Source: Microvirga guangxiensis
GTDB taxonomy: Bacteria > Pseudomonadota > Alphaproteobacteria > Rhizobiales > Beijerinckiaceae
Assembly: GCF_900102135.1 (NCBI RefSeq)
Contig: NZ_FMVJ01000005.1
Coordinates: 137,988 to 201,987 of the forward strand
Reading direction: 5' to 3'
Length of the DNA stretch: 64,000 nucleotides
A model generated the notes under the pieces. The model was given only the letters and a program-made list of their open reading frames with translations, made no database searches and was not told the origin of the DNA. Both the position numbers and the translations under genes were made by a program. Shown here piece by piece: positions 52,007-62,861 of the stretch (position 1 is its first letter; every line of letters starts with the position of its first letter).

Positions 52007-53052
52007 TGGGACGCGGCGACGGCCCAGGAGCCGGAGCCGCTGGCGGACCGACCCGTCACGTTCCCGTGCTCCTGGCAGAGGTGTGCGATGCGCTCGATGT
52101 GAAGCGCGGAGGCCTTTACATCGATGGCACATTCGGCGCGGGCGGATATACGCGCGCCGTCCTCGATGCTCACCCCCAGAACAAGGTGATTGCCATCGAC
52201 CGCGACCCCGATGCGATTGCGGGCGGTGCATCGATGACTGCGAAATTCAAGAAGCGCCTGATGCTCGTTCCGGGGCGCTTCGGCGATCTGGATGTGATTG
52301 CTCGCGAGCAGGGCTTCGAGAGCGTCGATGGCGTCGTGCTCGACATCGGCGTTTCGTCCATGCAGCTCGATCAGGCCGAACGCGGCTTCTCGTTCCGCAA
52401 CGACGGCCCGCTCGACATGCGCATGGAGCAGGACGGCCCCAGTGCGGCCGACCTCATCAACGAATCTTCCGAGGCCGAGCTCGCGGACATCTTCTATCAT
52501 TACGGCGAGGAGCGCCGCGCCCGCGCGGTTGCGCGCGCCGTCATCGAAGCGCGCCGTCGGGAGCCGTTTCAAACGACGCGCCAGCTTGCCGATCTCGTCG
52601 CCTCCCTGATCCGTCAGGAGCCTGGCGGCATTCATCCGGCAACGCGCGTGTTCCAAGGCTTGCGCATCGCGGTCAACGATGAGCTGGGCGAGCTGGTGCG
52701 CGCGCTGCATGCGGCCGAGCGCATTCTGAAGCCCGGCGGGCGTCTCGTGGTCGTGACGTTCCATTCCCTCGAAGACCGCATCGTGAAGCAGTTCTTCGCG
52801 GCCCGCACGGGACGCACGCCGAGCGGCTCGCGTCACATGCCGACGCTGGCGGCCCCGGAGCCGACATTCGACGCGGTGACGAGAGGGCCTGTCGGTCCGA
52901 GCGAGCAGGAAATGGCGCGCAACCCGCGCGCACGTTCGGCGAAACTGCGCGCCGGAGCGCGCACGGGCGAGCCTCCGCAGGAGCCGCTCAGCGCCATCAC
53001 CATGTTGGCCGAGTTGCCGCAGACAGCGGAGAAAAGGGGAGGGCGGCGATGA
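52003..53052 (+). CDS. rsmH: 16S rRNA m4C1402 methyltransferase
   Basis: A 349-residue SAM-dependent methyltransferase (MraW) for N4-methylation of C1402 of 16S r[22 protein letters not shown] (~35-53) is motif [32 protein letters not shown] the family signature, and [16 protein letters not shown] the C-terminal block. GGGAG precedes the paired ATGs (52003, 52006). It overlaps ftsL by 4 nt. Confidence 0.95.
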   Translation: MMGRGDGPGAGAAGGPTRHVPVLLAEVCDALDVKRGGLYIDGTFGAGGYTRAVLDAHPQNKVIAIDRDPDAIAGGASMTAKFKKRLMLVPGRFGDLDVIAREQGFESVDGVVLDIGVSSMQLDQAERGFSFRNDGPLDMRMEQDGPSAADLINESSEAELADIFYHYGEERRARAVARAVIEARRREPFQTTRQLADLVASLIRQEPGGIHPATRVFQGLRIAVNDELGELVRALHAAERILKPGGRLVVVTFHSLEDRIVKQFFAARTGRTPSGSRHMPTLAAPEPTFDAVTRGPVGPSEQEMARNPRARSAKLRAGARTGEPPQEPLSAITMLAELPQTAEKRGGRR

Positions 53053-53444
53053 CGAAGCTGCTCCACATCGTTGCGATCTCCGCTCTCATTTCATCGGCGG
53101 GCTATGCCTATTCGGTCAAGTACGACACGCTCTATTATTCGGAACAGGTGGCGAAGCTGAAATCGAAGACGCAGCGCGAGCGCGAGGCCATCGCCGTGCT
53201 TCAGGCGGAATGGCAGTATCTCGATCGCCCCGACCGCTTGCAGGCTGCCGCCGATCAGCATCTGGATTTGCAGGCTCTCAAGATCCAGCAGCTGGCGCGT
53301 CTGTCCGATCTGCCGAACCGCCCCGACCGCGGAGACGAGATCGGCCTCAAGCTCCAGGCGCTCGGCCTGTTCGAGCCGACGGCGACACCGAAAGACAAGA
53401 GCAACGAAGCCCGTACCCCATCGACACAAACTCCGAGACGGTAA
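53049..53444 (+). CDS. ftsL: Cell division protein FtsL
   Basis: A 131-residue bitopic protein: short cytoplasmic N-terminus, one transmembrane helix (~5-22), then a periplasmic coiled coil (~28-60) and a Pro/Thr-rich tail. Position between rsmH and ftsI and this layout define it, since FtsL sequence is poorly conserved. It links the divisome via FtsB/FtsQ. The ATG overlaps the rsmH stop. Confidence 0.85.
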   Translation: MTKLLHIVAISALISSAGYAYSVKYDTLYYSEQVAKLKSKTQREREAIAVLQAEWQYLDRPDRLQAAADQHLDLQALKIQQLARLSDLPNRPDRGDEIGLKLQALGLFEPTATPKDKSNEARTPSTQTPRR

Positions 53445-53449
53445 ATCCT

Positions 53450-55216
53450 GTGTTGCATGCGCCTCAACCCGAACTGAAGGCCAAGAGCCAACCGCCCAAG
53501 AGAGGCGTGCTCTCCCATGCGCGCGAGCTGTTCCGGTTGCGCTTGGACAAGAGCACCTCCCGCGTGGGGCTGGCCGCCATCTGCTTCATCGGCCTCTTCG
53601 GCGTCATCGGCGGCCGTCTGGTGCAGCTTGCGGTGACGAGCGAGACAACGAGCGAAGTGCGCCGCGCGGCTTCCTCGGAAATTTCCGCGGCGCGTCCCGA
53701 TATCATAGACCGCAACGGCGAGATCCTCGCGACCGACGTGAAGATGGTGTCCGTCTTCGCGGAGCCGCGCAACATCATCGACAAGGACGAGGCGGTGGAG
53801 CTGCTCACCGCCGTCCTGCCGGATCTCGACGCCACGGATCTGCGTAACAAGCTCGGCACCAAGAAGGGGTTCGTCTGGGTCAAGCGCGAGATCACGCCGC
53901 GCCAGCAGGCCGAGGTGCACCGCCTCGGCATTCCGGGCGTCGGCTTCCTGCCCGAGAACAAGCGCGTCTATCCCAATGCCGAGGCCGCCGCGCACGTGCT
54001 GGGCTTCGCCAACGTGGACAATGTGGGCATCGCCGGCATCGAGAAGTACATCGACAGCATGGGGCTGCAGGATCTCAACGGCGCGGGCTTCAACATCTCC
54101 GCCGCCGACCTGAAGCCGATTCAGCTCTCTCTCGATCTGCGCGTGCAGCACGCCCTGCGCGACGAGCTTGCGAAGGGTATGGCGAAGTTCAAGGCCAAGG
54201 CAACCGCTGGCGCCATCCTCGATGTGAACACGGGCGAGATCATCGCTCTCGTGTCGCTGCCGGATTTCGATCCCAACAACCCGGTCGATGCGCTCGAAAA
54301 GGACCGGATCAACCGGATCAATGTCGGCGTGTTCGAGATGGGCTCGACCTTCAAGGCGCTGACGGTCGCGATGGCTCTGGACTCGGGCAAGTACAACATC
54401 AACTCGACCTTCGATGCGCGCTCCGGCCTGCGCTACGGGCGCTTCACCATCGGCGACTATCATCCGACGCGGCGCATTCTCACCACGCCGGAAGTGTTCG
54501 TGCATTCCTCCAACATCGGAACCGCGCGCATGGCGCTGGGCATCGGCGTCGAGGGCCACAAGGCTTTCCTGCGCAAGCTGGGTCAGCTGACGCGTCTTGA
54601 GACGGAGCTGCCTGAAAGCGCCTTGCCGATCATCCCGCCGCGCTGGGGCGAGCTCAACACCATGACCATCGCCTTCGGTCACGGCCTTGCCGTCGCGCCG
54701 CTTCAGGCACTCCAGGCGGTCGGAGCGCTGGTCAATGGCGGCATGCTGATCACTCCCACGTTCCTGAAGCGTGATGAGGCCGAGGCGCGCAAGCATGCCT
54801 TGCAGGTGCTCAAGCCCGAGACGAGCGAAGCCATGCGCTACGTGATGCGCCTCAATGCTTCGGCTCCGGAAGGTTCGGCGAGCTCTGCTGCCATCGCGGG
54901 CTTCTTCGTCGGTGGCAAGACCGGCACAGCGGAGAAGGTCATCAACGGCCGCTACGCCAAGAACAAGAACTTCACCACGTTCACGGCCGTCGTTCCCGCC
55001 GATAAGCCGAAATACGTGTTCCTGACCATCATGGACGAGCCGCAGGCGGTCGAGGGCACCTATGGGTTCTCGACGGCAGGCTGGAACGCCGGACCGGTGA
55101 CGGGCAACGTGATCGAACGCGTCGCGCCGCTCCTTGGCATTCCACCCCGCTTCGAACCGCCGGCGCAGCCCTTCCCACTCATGTCACGCCTCAATGCATG
55201 GGGCAGCAACAGATGA
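53450..55216 (+). CDS. ftsI: Penicillin-binding protein 3, septal transpeptidase
   Basis: A 588-residue class B PBP that crosslinks septal peptidoglycan together with FtsW. One N-terminal transmembrane helix (~40-58), dimerisation domain (~70-220), transpeptidase domain (~225-565) with Ser299-Thr-Phe-Lys302, Ser353-Ser-Asn355 and Lys490-Thr-Gly-Thr493. The start is a GTG at 53450 with only a weak purine-rich site; TTG at 53453 is possible. Its TGA overlaps the murE ATG. Confidence 0.95.
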   Translation: MLHAPQPELKAKSQPPKRGVLSHARELFRLRLDKSTSRVGLAAICFIGLFGVIGGRLVQLAVTSETTSEVRRAASSEISAARPDIIDRNGEILATDVKMVSVFAEPRNIIDKDEAVELLTAVLPDLDATDLRNKLGTKKGFVWVKREITPRQQAEVHRLGIPGVGFLPENKRVYPNAEAAAHVLGFANVDNVGIAGIEKYIDSMGLQDLNGAGFNISAADLKPIQLSLDLRVQHALRDELAKGMAKFKAKATAGAILDVNTGEIIALVSLPDFDPNNPVDALEKDRINRINVGVFEMGSTFKALTVAMALDSGKYNINSTFDARSGLRYGRFTIGDYHPTRRILTTPEVFVHSSNIGTARMALGIGVEGHKAFLRKLGQLTRLETELPESALPIIPPRWGELNTMTIAFGHGLAVAPLQALQAVGALVNGGMLITPTFLKRDEAEARKHALQVLKPETSEAMRYVMRLNASAPEGSASSAAIAGFFVGGKTGTAEKVINGRYAKNKNFTTFTAVVPADKPKYVFLTIMDEPQAVEGTYGFSTAGWNAGPVTGNVIERVAPLLGIPPRFEPPAQPFPLMSRLNAWGSNR

Positions 55217-56679
55217 CGAAAACAATTCGATTGAATGATCTGCTTCCGGAGGCCGATGGCCTGCCGGAAGCATCTTTGTCCGTAACCGGCATTGCCGCAG
55301 ACAGCCGGAAGGTCGTGCAGGGCAGCGCATTCTTCGCCGTGCCTGGCACGAAGGTGGACGGCATGAGCTTCGTGCCGCAGGCCGTTGCATCCGGCGCAGT
55401 CGCGATTGTCGGCGAAGCGGAGCGTCCTGCCGACCTGTCCGCCAACGTGGCTTACGTGCGCGTGAGCGATGTGCGGAAGGCTCTTTCCCAGGCCGCCTCG
55501 CGCTTTTATCCGCGGCAGCCTGAAAAGGTGGTTGCCGTCACCGGCACCAGCGGCAAGAGTTCGGTTGCCGATTTCACCCGTCAGCTTTTCGCGGCTCTCG
55601 GCTACAAATCCGCAAGCCTCGGCACGCTCGGCGTGATCACGTCGGATGGTGCGGCCTACGGCTCCCTGACGACGCCCGATCCGATTTCTCTGCATCAGAC
55701 GCTCGACAAGCTCGCGGGAGACGGCGTCACGCGGCTTGCCATGGAGGCCTCCTCCCACGGCATCGATCAGCGGCGCCTCGATGGCGTTCGCCTGAGCGCT
55801 GCTGGCTTCACCAATCTCGGCCGCGATCACCTCGACTACCACAACACGACGGAAGCCTATGCGGCGGCGAAGATGCGCCTGTTCGATACGCTTGTGCCGT
55901 CCGACGCGCCGGCCATCATCAACGCCGATGGGCCTTATGCGGACGTGTTCCAGCACGGCGTGCGCAACCGCGGCCTGACGATGCACACGACGGGAAGCAG
56001 CGGCGAGACGCTGCATCTCATCGAGGCTCGTCCGGAAGGCTTCAAGCAGGCCTTGACCATCGAGGCGTTCGGCAAGCGGTTCGACACGACCCTGCCGCTT
56101 CTCGGCGCGTTCCAAGTGGAGAACGCGCTCGTCGCCGCTGGTCTCGTGCTCGCCGTGGAAGGCGAAGGCAGGGCCGCCGAGGTGTTCGAAGGTTTCAAGA
56201 CGCTCAAGGGCGTGTCCGGCCGCCTCGAGCAGGTGGGCGAGGTCGACGGCGCCATCTGCATCGTCGATTACGCGCATAAGCCCGATGCGCTGGCTCACGT
56301 GCTGGATGCGCTGCGTCCCTTCACCAAGGGCCGTCTCGTCTGCATCCTCGGCTGCGGCGGAGATCGCGACAAGGGCAAGCGCCCGCTCATGGGACGCATC
56401 GCCAACGACAATGCGGATATTGTCATCGTCACTGACGATAATCCTCGCTCGGAAGATCCGGCTGCGATCCGCGCGGAGGTGCTCAAGGGCGCTCCCCGCG
56501 CCCGCGAGATCGGCGATCGCGCGCTTGCCATCCGCACCGCCGTGAAGGAACTCCAGAAGGGCGATATCTTGGTCGTGGCAGGCAAAGGTCATGAAACGGG
56601 CCAAATCATCGGTGACCGAACCCTGCCGTTCTCGGACCACGATGAGGTCCGGGCGGCCATTGCGGAGAGGCAGGGATGA
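55213..56679 (+). CDS. murE: UDP-MurNAc-tripeptide synthetase, meso-diaminopimelate-adding
   Basis: A 488-residue Mur ligase that adds the third residue to UDP-MurNAc-Ala-Glu. ATP motif TGTSGKSSV (~115), and the DNPR motif (TDDNPRSEDP, ~410) that recognises meso-diaminopimelate rather than Lys. Start ATGA overlaps the ftsI stop, and its own stop overlaps murF. Confidence 0.95.
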   Translation: MTKTIRLNDLLPEADGLPEASLSVTGIAADSRKVVQGSAFFAVPGTKVDGMSFVPQAVASGAVAIVGEAERPADLSANVAYVRVSDVRKALSQAASRFYPRQPEKVVAVTGTSGKSSVADFTRQLFAALGYKSASLGTLGVITSDGAAYGSLTTPDPISLHQTLDKLAGDGVTRLAMEASSHGIDQRRLDGVRLSAAGFTNLGRDHLDYHNTTEAYAAAKMRLFDTLVPSDAPAIINADGPYADVFQHGVRNRGLTMHTTGSSGETLHLIEARPEGFKQALTIEAFGKRFDTTLPLLGAFQVENALVAAGLVLAVEGEGRAAEVFEGFKTLKGVSGRLEQVGEVDGAICIVDYAHKPDALAHVLDALRPFTKGRLVCILGCGGDRDKGKRPLMGRIANDNADIVIVTDDNPRSEDPAAIRAEVLKGAPRAREIGDRALAIRTAVKELQKGDILVVAGKGHETGQIIGDRTLPFSDHDEVRAAIAERQG

Positions 56680-58106
56680 ATTCGCCCCTATGGACTTTGG
56701 ATGAGATCGTAGCTGCGACCGGCGCGCGCGTCGGCAGCGGCTTCGCGCAGGCGACCGGTGCCTCCATCGACACGCGCACGCTCGAGCCCGGCGATCTCTA
56801 CTTCGCCATCAAGGGCGACGTGCATGACGGCCACGACTTCGTTCCCACCGCCCTGGAGAAGGGCGCAGCGGGCGCGGTGGTCTCGGAGGAAAAGGCTCCT
56901 GCCTTCGCGTCCGATAGGCTCATCGTCGTGCCCGACGTGCTCGAGGCCATGCGCCAGTTGGGCGTTGCCGCGCGCAAACGCACGGATGCGAGGATCGTCG
57001 CGATCACCGGCTCCGTCGGCAAGACGGGAACGAAAGAAGCCATGCGCCTCGCGCTCTCGCGCCAGGGCGCAACCCATGCGTCGGTGGCTTCCTACAACAA
57101 CCACTGGGGCGTTCCGCTCACGCTCTCCCGCATGCCGCGAGAGACAGAGTTCGGCGTGTTCGAGATCGGCATGAACCATGCCCATGAAATCCTGCCGCTC
57201 ACCGCGATGGTGCGCCCGCATGTGGCGGTGATCACCACCATCGAGCCGGTTCATATCGAGTTCTTCCCGTCTCTCTGGGGCATCGCCGATGCGAAAGGCG
57301 AGATCTTTTCCGGACTCGAGCCCGGCGGGACGGCGGTGATCAATCGCGACAGCCCTTACTTCGAGCGCATGAAAGCTCACGCGCTCGCCTCCGCTGCGGG
57401 CCGTATCATCTCCTTCGGCGAGCACGCGGATGCTGACATCCGCGCCGAGCGGATCATCGTGAAGCCCGATCAATCCATCGTCGAGGCGCGCGTCTTCGGG
57501 GAGCTCATCACCTACAGGATCGGCACGGCAGGGCGGCACATTGCGCTCAATTCCTTGAGCGTGCTTGCAGCCTGCCATGCCCTCGGGGCGGATCTTGCGC
57601 TGATGGCGCTCACCTTCGCCGATCTGAAGCCCCCCGTTGGCCGCGGCGAGCGGACGATGCTTTCCGTCGGCGATGACGAAGCGCTTCTCATCGACGAGAG
57701 CTACAACGCGAACCCCGCCTCGATGCGTGCGGCGCTCGCCAATCTTGGATCGGTGGAACTGAATCGGCAGGCTCGGCGTATTGCCGTGCTGGGCGACATG
57801 AAGGAACTGGGCGAAAAGGGTCCGGTCCTCCATGAGGAACTTATTGAGGCAATCGAGGCCAACAAGATCGATCTCGTCTTCGCTGCCGGTCCCCTGATGC
57901 AGAGCCTGGTGGGCCGTCTGCCGAAGGCGAAGGTGGTGCTTCATGCTCAAACCTCCGCAGAGCTGGTCGATGCGGTCTGCGCCGCGATCCGGCCCGGCGA
58001 TGCCGTGATGGTCAAGGGCTCGCTCAGCATGAAAATGGCTTTGATTGTCAAAGCCCTGAAAGAACGTTACGGCGCGAGCCAAGCGGCACACGCGCTCAAA
58101 GGATAA
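56676..58106 (+). CDS. murF: UDP-MurNAc-pentapeptide synthetase
   Basis: A 476-residue ligase adding D-Ala-D-Ala. ATP motif [12 protein letters not shown] (~110-121), the ATP-binding [10 protein letters not shown] block and the C-terminal [15 protein letters not shown] motif are typical of MurF. Starts within the murE stop (ATGA), 7 nt before mraY after its own end. Confidence 0.95.
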   Translation: MNSPLWTLDEIVAATGARVGSGFAQATGASIDTRTLEPGDLYFAIKGDVHDGHDFVPTALEKGAAGAVVSEEKAPAFASDRLIVVPDVLEAMRQLGVAARKRTDARIVAITGSVGKTGTKEAMRLALSRQGATHASVASYNNHWGVPLTLSRMPRETEFGVFEIGMNHAHEILPLTAMVRPHVAVITTIEPVHIEFFPSLWGIADAKGEIFSGLEPGGTAVINRDSPYFERMKAHALASAAGRIISFGEHADADIRAERIIVKPDQSIVEARVFGELITYRIGTAGRHIALNSLSVLAACHALGADLALMALTFADLKPPVGRGERTMLSVGDDEALLIDESYNANPASMRAALANLGSVELNRQARRIAVLGDMKELGEKGPVLHEELIEAIEANKIDLVFAAGPLMQSLVGRLPKAKVVLHAQTSAELVDAVCAAIRPGDAVMVKGSLSMKMALIVKALKERYGASQAAHALKG

Positions 58107-58113
58107 GAGTACC

Positions 58114-59199
58114 ATGTTAACCTGGTTGGCTGAGCTCAGCCCCTACTTCAGCCCACTCAACATCTTCCGCTACATCACGTTCCGCACCGGGGGCGCGACG
58201 GCCACCGCCATGCTCTTCGTGTTCCTCTTCGGGCCGGCAATCATCTCGATGCTGCGCCTGAAGCAGGGCAAGGGGCAGCCGATCCGCGAGGACGGGCCGC
58301 AATCGCATCTGCTGACCAAGCGCGGCACGCCGACCATGGGCGGCCTCATGATCATGGCGGGCGTGCTGGTGTCGACGTTGCTCTGGGCCAATCTCGCGAA
58401 CGAGTATGTCTGGATCGTGCTCTTCGTCACCGTGGGCTTCGGCGCCATCGGGTTCTACGACGATTATCTGAAAGTCACGAAGCAATCGCACAAGGGCTTC
58501 TCGGGCAAGTCGCGCCTTGCCATCGAAGCAACCATCGCAGCCGTGGCCTGCATCGCGATCTCCTACGTGGAAGCGCCCGGCCTTGCGAACAAGCTGGCGC
58601 TGCCCTTCTCCAAAGACCTGATCTTCAACCTCGGCTGGTTCTACATCATCTTCGCGGGCTTCGTGATCGTGGGCGCGGGCAATGCGGTGAACATCACGGA
58701 CGGTCTCGATGGCCTCGCCATCGTGCCGGTGATGATCGCGGCCGGCACCTTCGGCTTCATCGCCTATCTCGCCGGTAACGCGGTGTTCTCCAATTACCTG
58801 CAGATCCATTTCGTGCCCGGCACCGGCGAACTCGCCGTCATCTGCGGCGCGCTGATCGGCGCGGGCATCGGCTTTCTCTGGTTCAACGCGCCGCCGGCTC
58901 AGATCTTCATGGGCGATACGGGCTCGCTGGCTCTCGGCGGCCTTCTCGGCACCATTGCTGTGGCCACAAAACACGAGATCGTTCTGGCCATCGTCGGCGG
59001 TCTGTTCGTGCTGGAGATCATGTCCGTGATCATCCAGGTCGCCTCGTTCAAGCTCACCGGCAAGCGCGTGTTCAAGATGGCGCCGATCCACCACCATTTC
59101 GAGCAGCTCGGCTGGACCGAGCCGCAGGTGGTGATCCGCTTCTGGATCATCGCCGTCGTGCTCGCCCTCGTCGGCCTCTCGACCCTCAAGCTGCGGTAA
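58114..59199 (+). CDS. mraY: Phospho-MurNAc-pentapeptide-transferase
   Basis: A 361-residue, ten-helix membrane enzyme making lipid I on undecaprenyl phosphate. Family residues: [15 protein letters not shown] with the Asp pair (~110), [16 protein letters not shown] (~190) with catalytic Asp, and [23 protein letters not shown] (~325). Confidence 0.96.
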   Translation: MLTWLAELSPYFSPLNIFRYITFRTGGATATAMLFVFLFGPAIISMLRLKQGKGQPIREDGPQSHLLTKRGTPTMGGLMIMAGVLVSTLLWANLANEYVWIVLFVTVGFGAIGFYDDYLKVTKQSHKGFSGKSRLAIEATIAAVACIAISYVEAPGLANKLALPFSKDLIFNLGWFYIIFAGFVIVGAGNAVNITDGLDGLAIVPVMIAAGTFGFIAYLAGNAVFSNYLQIHFVPGTGELAVICGALIGAGIGFLWFNAPPAQIFMGDTGSLALGGLLGTIAVATKHEIVLAIVGGLFVLEIMSVIIQVASFKLTGKRVFKMAPIHHHFEQLGWTEPQVVIRFWIIAVVLALVGLSTLKLR

Positions 59200-59205
59200 C
59201 AACGG

Positions 59206-60597
59206 ATGACGCCCGTCACGACCTTCTCCGGCAAAACGGTTGCTCTCTTCGGCCTTGGCGGATCGGGGCTCGTGACGGCGCTCGCCCTGAAAGAGGGCGG
59301 GGCGCATGTCATCGCGTGTGACGACAATCCCGCGAAGATGACGGAAGCTGAAGCCAAGGGCATCGAGACCGGCGATCTGCGCAGCCTCGACTGGTCGAAG
59401 GTTTCGGCGCTCGTCCTCTCTCCCGGCGTGCCGCTCACCCATCCCGAACCGCATTGGTCGGCGAAGCTCGCGAAAGAGGCGGGCGTCGAGATCATCGGCG
59501 ATATCGAGCTTTTCTGCCGCGAGCGGGCAAAGATCGCGCCGAACGCGCCCTTCGTTGCCATCACCGGCACCAACGGCAAGTCCACCACGACGGCCCTCAT
59601 CGCGCATATCCTGCGCGAGGCGGGCCGTGACGTGCAGATGGGCGGCAATATCGGCACGGCGATCCTCTCGCTCGAGCCGCCTGCCGACAACCGTATTCAC
59701 GTGATCGAGTGTTCGTCGTTCCAGATCGATCTCGCGCCGTCGCTTGCGCCGACCATCGGCGTTCACCTCAACCTGTCGCCCGATCATATCGACCGTCACG
59801 GGACGATGGAGAACTATGCCGCGATCAAGGAGCGGTTGGTGGCGAAGGCCGATCTCGCCGTCATCGGTGTTGATGATCCGGTGAGCCGGATGATTGCGGA
59901 TGCCTGTGAGGTCCGGGGCGTGAATGTCGCCCGTGTTTCCGTTGAGCCTGTCGCTCCGAAAGGCGTCTATGCAGACGGGGAAGCCTTGATGGGCGTGACC
60001 GAGGCCGGTGCTGCGCCTGTCGCCAATCTGTCGGGCATCGGCTCGCTGCGCGGCGCCCACAACGCGCAGAACGCTGCCGCTGCTATTGCCATCGCGCTGG
60101 CCCTGAACGTTTCTCCTGAAAAGATCCGATCCGGCCTTTCCACCTTCCCCGGTCTGCCGCACCGCATGGAAGAGGTTGGGACCATCGGCTCCGCGCTCTT
60201 CATCAACGATTCCAAAGCCACCAACGCCGACTCCACCGAGAAGGCGCTCAAGTCCTTCAACGAAATTCTCTGGATTCTCGGCGGCAAGGCGAAGGAAGGC
60301 GGCATCGAGCCGCTGCGCGAATATTTCCCGAAGATCCGCAAGGCCTACCTGATCGGCGCGGCTGCGGACGATTTTGCCAAGACGCTCGGCAACGACGTGC
60401 CTTTTGTTCTCTCAGGAACGCTCGACAAGGCCGTCGAGCAAGCAGCGGCCGATGCGGCGGCGATGAACGGCCCGTCGGTCGTTCTGCTGTCGCCCGCCTG
60501 CGCGTCCTACGATCAATTTTCGAATTACGAAGTGCGCGGAAATCATTTCCGCGATCTGGTCCGGGCATTGCCGGGCCTCGAAGCCAAGGGGGCATGA
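59206..60597 (+). CDS. murD: UDP-MurNAc-Ala D-glutamate ligase
   Basis: A 463-residue ligase adding D-Glu. N-terminal Rossmann [14 protein letters not shown] motif [14 protein letters not shown] (~120), [11 protein letters not shown], and C-terminal [16 protein letters not shown] and [19 protein letters not shown] blocks. Lies 6 nt after mraY and 3 nt before ftsW. Confidence 0.96.
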   Translation: MTPVTTFSGKTVALFGLGGSGLVTALALKEGGAHVIACDDNPAKMTEAEAKGIETGDLRSLDWSKVSALVLSPGVPLTHPEPHWSAKLAKEAGVEIIGDIELFCRERAKIAPNAPFVAITGTNGKSTTTALIAHILREAGRDVQMGGNIGTAILSLEPPADNRIHVIECSSFQIDLAPSLAPTIGVHLNLSPDHIDRHGTMENYAAIKERLVAKADLAVIGVDDPVSRMIADACEVRGVNVARVSVEPVAPKGVYADGEALMGVTEAGAAPVANLSGIGSLRGAHNAQNAAAAIAIALALNVSPEKIRSGLSTFPGLPHRMEEVGTIGSALFINDSKATNADSTEKALKSFNEILWILGGKAKEGGIEPLREYFPKIRKAYLIGAAADDFAKTLGNDVPFVLSGTLDKAVEQAAADAAAMNGPSVVLLSPACASYDQFSNYEVRGNHFRDLVRALPGLEAKGA

Positions 60598-60600
60598 GCC

Positions 60601-61743
60601 ATGGTGTCGCGCGCGGAACGCTCGGCTTTCAGCGATTGGTGGTGGACCGTCGACCGGCTGCTGCTGGCGGCGCTTGCAATCCTCATGCTGGCAGGCCTCG
60701 TCTTTCTCATGGCGGGCGGCCCGCCCGTCGCGGAGCGCCTGGGGCTTTCGACCTTTCATTTCGTGAACCGTCAGGTGCTGTTCCTCGTTCCGGCATTGCT
60801 CATCATGCTGCCGGTGTCGTTCCTGTCGCTTCGCCACATCCGGCGTCTGGCCCTGCTGGTCTATATCGGCGGCATGGCGCTCATCATGCTGGCCTTCCAG
60901 TTCGGGCCCGAGATCAAGGGCGCGCATCGCTGGATCGTTATCGGACCGCTCGGCATTCAGCCATCCGAGTTCGTCAAACCCGCTTTCGTGATCCTTGCAG
61001 CGTGGGCCTTCTCGGAAGGTGCCCGGCGCAAGGACATGCCGGGCGCATTGCTCGCGTTGATGCTTTTGCCCGCGACGATCATTCCGCTCATCCTTCAGCC
61101 CGATTTTGGCCAGACCATGCTCGTCACCATCGTGTGGTGCGGCCTCTTCTTCGTCGCGGGCCTGCACTGGTTCTGGGTGATGGGCCTCGGCGGCGCGGGC
61201 CTTGTCGGCATCGTCGCGGCTTATGAGTTCCTGCCGCACGTGCGCGCCCGTTTCGAGCGTTTTCTCGACAAGGATTCCGGCGATACCTTCCAGGTCGATA
61301 CGGCCATGGAATCCTTCTCGCGCGGCGGCTGGCTCGGACGCGGTCCCGGCGAGGGCACCGTGAAGCGCATCCTCCCCGACGCACATACGGACTTCATTTT
61401 CGCCGTGACGGCTGAAGAGTTCGGCATCGTCGTATGCCTTGCCCTGCTCATGCTCTTCGCGTTCATCGTTCTGCGCGGCCTTATGCTCGCCAAGCGCAAC
61501 GAGGACACGTTCTGCCGTCTCGCCGCAACGGGCCTCATCCTCATGTTCGGCCTGCAGGCCTGCATCAACATGATGGTGAACGTGCATCTCATGCCTGCCA
61601 AGGGCATGACGCTGCCATTCATCTCCTATGGCGGTTCCTCGCTTCTGTCGCTGGCGCTCGGCATGGGCTTCCTCATCGCGCTCACCCGCCGTCGCCCGCG
61701 CTCCGAGACGATGGAGAACTTCAGTCAGGATTGGCCGCGCTGA
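60601..61743 (+). CDS. ftsW: Peptidoglycan glycosyltransferase FtsW
   Basis: A 380-residue SEDS protein with about ten helices that polymerises glycan strands at the septum together with FtsI. KGAHRWIVIGPLGIQPSEFVKPAFV (~102-126) contains the conserved substrate loop with the essential Asp-bearing region nearby, and GMTLPFISYGGSSLLSLALGMG is the C-terminal SEDS signature. Its TGA overlaps the murG ATG by 1 nt. Confidence 0.95.
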   Translation: MVSRAERSAFSDWWWTVDRLLLAALAILMLAGLVFLMAGGPPVAERLGLSTFHFVNRQVLFLVPALLIMLPVSFLSLRHIRRLALLVYIGGMALIMLAFQFGPEIKGAHRWIVIGPLGIQPSEFVKPAFVILAAWAFSEGARRKDMPGALLALMLLPATIIPLILQPDFGQTMLVTIVWCGLFFVAGLHWFWVMGLGGAGLVGIVAAYEFLPHVRARFERFLDKDSGDTFQVDTAMESFSRGGWLGRGPGEGTVKRILPDAHTDFIFAVTAEEFGIVVCLALLMLFAFIVLRGLMLAKRNEDTFCRLAATGLILMFGLQACINMMVNVHLMPAKGMTLPFISYGGSSLLSLALGMGFLIALTRRRPRSETMENFSQDWPR

Positions 61744-62861
61744 TGACGAAGCCCCTCGTTCTTCTCACCGCCGGCGGCACCGGCGGTCATCTCTTTCCGG
61801 CCGAAGCCCTCGCCAACGTGCTCAAAAGCTCCGGCTGCCGCGTGGTGCTCGCCACCGACAAGCGGGCCAATGCCTATGCAGGCTCGTTCCCGGCGGACGA
61901 GATCGTCGAAATTCCGTCCGCAACTCCCTCCGGCCGCTCGATCCCGAAAATGGCGAAGGCCGCGCTACTGCTCGCGCAAGGCACGCTGAAAGCCGCAGGC
62001 GTCGTTCGCAAGCTGAAGCCCGATGTCGTGGTCGGCTTCGGAGGCTACCCGACCGTGCCGCCGGTCATCGCCGCATCGCTCCTGAAAGTGCCGACGGTCA
62101 TCCACGAGGCGAACGGCGTGATGGGCCGCGCGAACAGGCTGCTCGCACGCCGCGCCTCGGTGATCGCGACGGGTTTTGCCAACATCAAAGGCGTTCCGGC
62201 AGGAGTGCCGGGGCAGGTCGTGCAGACCGGAAATCCGATCCGTCCGGCGGTGCTGGAGGCGGCGAAGCAAGCCTATGCTCCCCTCGACCCGAACGGAAAG
62301 ATGCGCCTTCTCGTCGTCGGCGGCAGCCAGGGCGCGCGGGTGATGAGCGATGTGGTGCCGCCCGCCATCGAGCTTCTGCCGCAGGATTTGCGCGCTCGCC
62401 TTTCCATCACCCAGCAGGCGAGGGGAGAGGATCTGGAGCGGGTCCGCGATCACTACCAGCGCCTTGGTGTGGAATTCGAGGCCGAGCCGTTCTTCAAGGA
62501 TCTGCCGAAGCGTCTGGGCGAGGCCCATCTCGTCATCTCCCGCTCCGGCGCATCGACGATGGCGGAGCTCTCGGCGATCGGGCGTCCTTCGATCCTCGTG
62601 CCCCTGCCGGGATCGCTCGATCAGGATCAAGCCGCCAACGCCAAAACCCTTGGAGACCTTGGCGCTGCCATCGTTTGCCCACAAACGGAATTCACCCCTG
62701 AGCGTCTGACGAGCGAGATTCGCAGCTGTTTTCAACAGCCTGACCGCTTGACCAAAGCCGCTGCCGCTGCACATAGCGCCAGCATTACGGATGCGGCCGA
62801 GCGTCTGGCTCGGGCCGTCCTCGACCTGATACAATCTAACAAGAACGGAATGTCTTCATGA
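61743..62861 (+). CDS. murG: Undecaprenyl-PP-MurNAc-pentapeptide GlcNAc transferase
   Basis: A 372-residue GT28 glycosyltransferase making lipid [14 protein letters not shown] (~9-20) is the first G loop, [16 protein letters not shown] the second, and [16 protein letters not shown] and [35 protein letters not shown] are the UDP-GlcNAc-binding blocks. Overlaps murC by 4 nt. Confidence 0.96.
   Translation: MTKPLVLLTAGGTGGHLFPAEALANVLKSSGCRVVLATDKRANAYAGSFPADEIVEIPSATPSGRSIPKMAKAALLLAQGTLKAAGVVRKLKPDVVVGFGGYPTVPPVIAASLLKVPTVIHEANGVMGRANRLLARRASVIATGFANIKGVPAGVPGQVVQTGNPIRPAVLEAAKQAYAPLDPNGKMRLLVVGGSQGARVMSDVVPPAIELLPQDLRARLSITQQARGEDLERVRDHYQRLGVEFEAEPFFKDLPKRLGEAHLVISRSGASTMAELSAIGRPSILVPLPGSLDQDQAANAKTLGDLGAAIVCPQTEFTPERLTSEIRSCFQQPDRLTKAAAAAHSASITDAAERLARAVLDLIQSNKNGMSS

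Noticed and set aside
58117..60162. 681-codon antisense frame across mraY and murD
   Set aside because: It crosses two certain genes and has the usual Arg/His/Asp-rich shadow composition.
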